DNA of 58,697 nucleotides from Candidatus Thioglobus pontius (GTDB taxonomy: Bacteria > Pseudomonadota > Gammaproteobacteria > PS1 > Pseudothioglobaceae). This document shows positions 58,618-58,697 of the stretch, in pieces. Every line of letters begins with the position of its first letter. Position 1 is the first letter of the stretch. The notes beneath the pieces are model-generated. The model worked only from the letters and a program-made list of their open reading frames with translations. It had not been told where the DNA came from and ran no database searches. Both the position numbers and the translations under genes were made by a program. Where the stretch lies: NCBI GenBank assembly GCA_014384345.1, contig JACNGB010000030.1, positions 1-58,697 of the forward strand. The letters are read 5' to 3'.

Positions 58618-58697
58618 AGTTCTATCCTTTTTTTATTTGCAGCCACGTGTAATATCATGGCTTATGTAGTTTGAAACGCTTACCTAAATAAAAATAA

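Noticed and set aside
1-58697. tRNA, rRNA, CRISPR, transposase or integrase genes
   Set aside because: I looked for T-loop signatures, direct-repeat arrays and transposase-like proteins and saw none that held up.

Overview
The window reads as chromosome of an AT-rich, sulfur-oxidising, nitrate-using, CO2-fixing gammaproteobacterium. It carries flavocytochrome c sulfide dehydrogenase, SoxYZ, three kinds of nitrate reductase and a form I RuBisCO with CbbQ/CbbO activases. Together these suggest the SUP05/Thioglobus group or the thiotrophic symbionts of bathymodiolin mussels. That placement is inferred from gene content and base composition, not from a phylogeny. I saw no tRNA, rRNA, CRISPR array, prophage or insertion sequence.

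Layout. 1-8.3 kb: a degraded aldehyde dehydrogenase tail, then an operon of FMN-type glutamate synthase, acetolactate-synthase-like enzyme and aldehyde dehydrogenase; a coupled Rieske/TrpD2-like pair; a lytic transglycosylase; a cold-shock-domain membrane protein; tpm; tatA. 8.3-13.3 kb: a repeat lipoprotein, an FNR-like regulator, fccAB, an unknown secreted protein, a dihaem cytochrome and a frameshifted small gene. 13.3-20.7 kb: napDGHABF running into soxYZ, headed by a Crp/Fnr regulator. 20.8-23.7 kb: a thioredoxin-like protein, ung, pdxB, mlaC. 23.7-30.8 kb: an assimilatory operon nirB - nitrate transporter - phosphatase/kinase - compact NasA. 31-35.2 kb: molybdenum cofactor genes (moaE, mobA, moeA, moaC, moaA, moaD). 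35.3-45.8 kb: narK1-narK2-narGHJI followed by a small ORF, a DsrC-like protein and a small membrane protein. 45.9-48.1 kb: a NIT-domain/Crp fusion regulator and mog. 48.1-58.6 kb: a YbbN-like protein and the RuBisCO region with two CbbQ/CbbO pairs around cbbLS.

How it works together. Respiratory Nar, periplasmic Nap and assimilatory Nas enzymes sit within about 30 kb together with seven cofactor genes. Sulfide and thiosulfate oxidation would supply electrons, nitrate can accept them, and RuBisCO fixes carbon.

Strongest unusual signals. (1) Four exact copies of the 10-mer AACCTATGTT (or its complement) lie at a fixed distance, the class II activator geometry (-41.5), from -10 boxes. They serve napD, napA, the Crp/Fnr gene itself and a divergent fccA / short-RNA pair. 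(2) The RNA from that divergent promoter would fold into a hairpin showing an anti-Shine-Dalgarno loop. (3) The nirB leader has two hairpins with hexaloops AAAGAC and AAAGAU, each with A at position 1 and G at position 4 as ANTAR targets require, and each is followed by an intrinsic terminator. (4) Two Crp/Fnr regulators share a C-terminal C-x2-C-x7-C-x7-C tail, and one of them is fused to a nitrate-sensing NIT domain.
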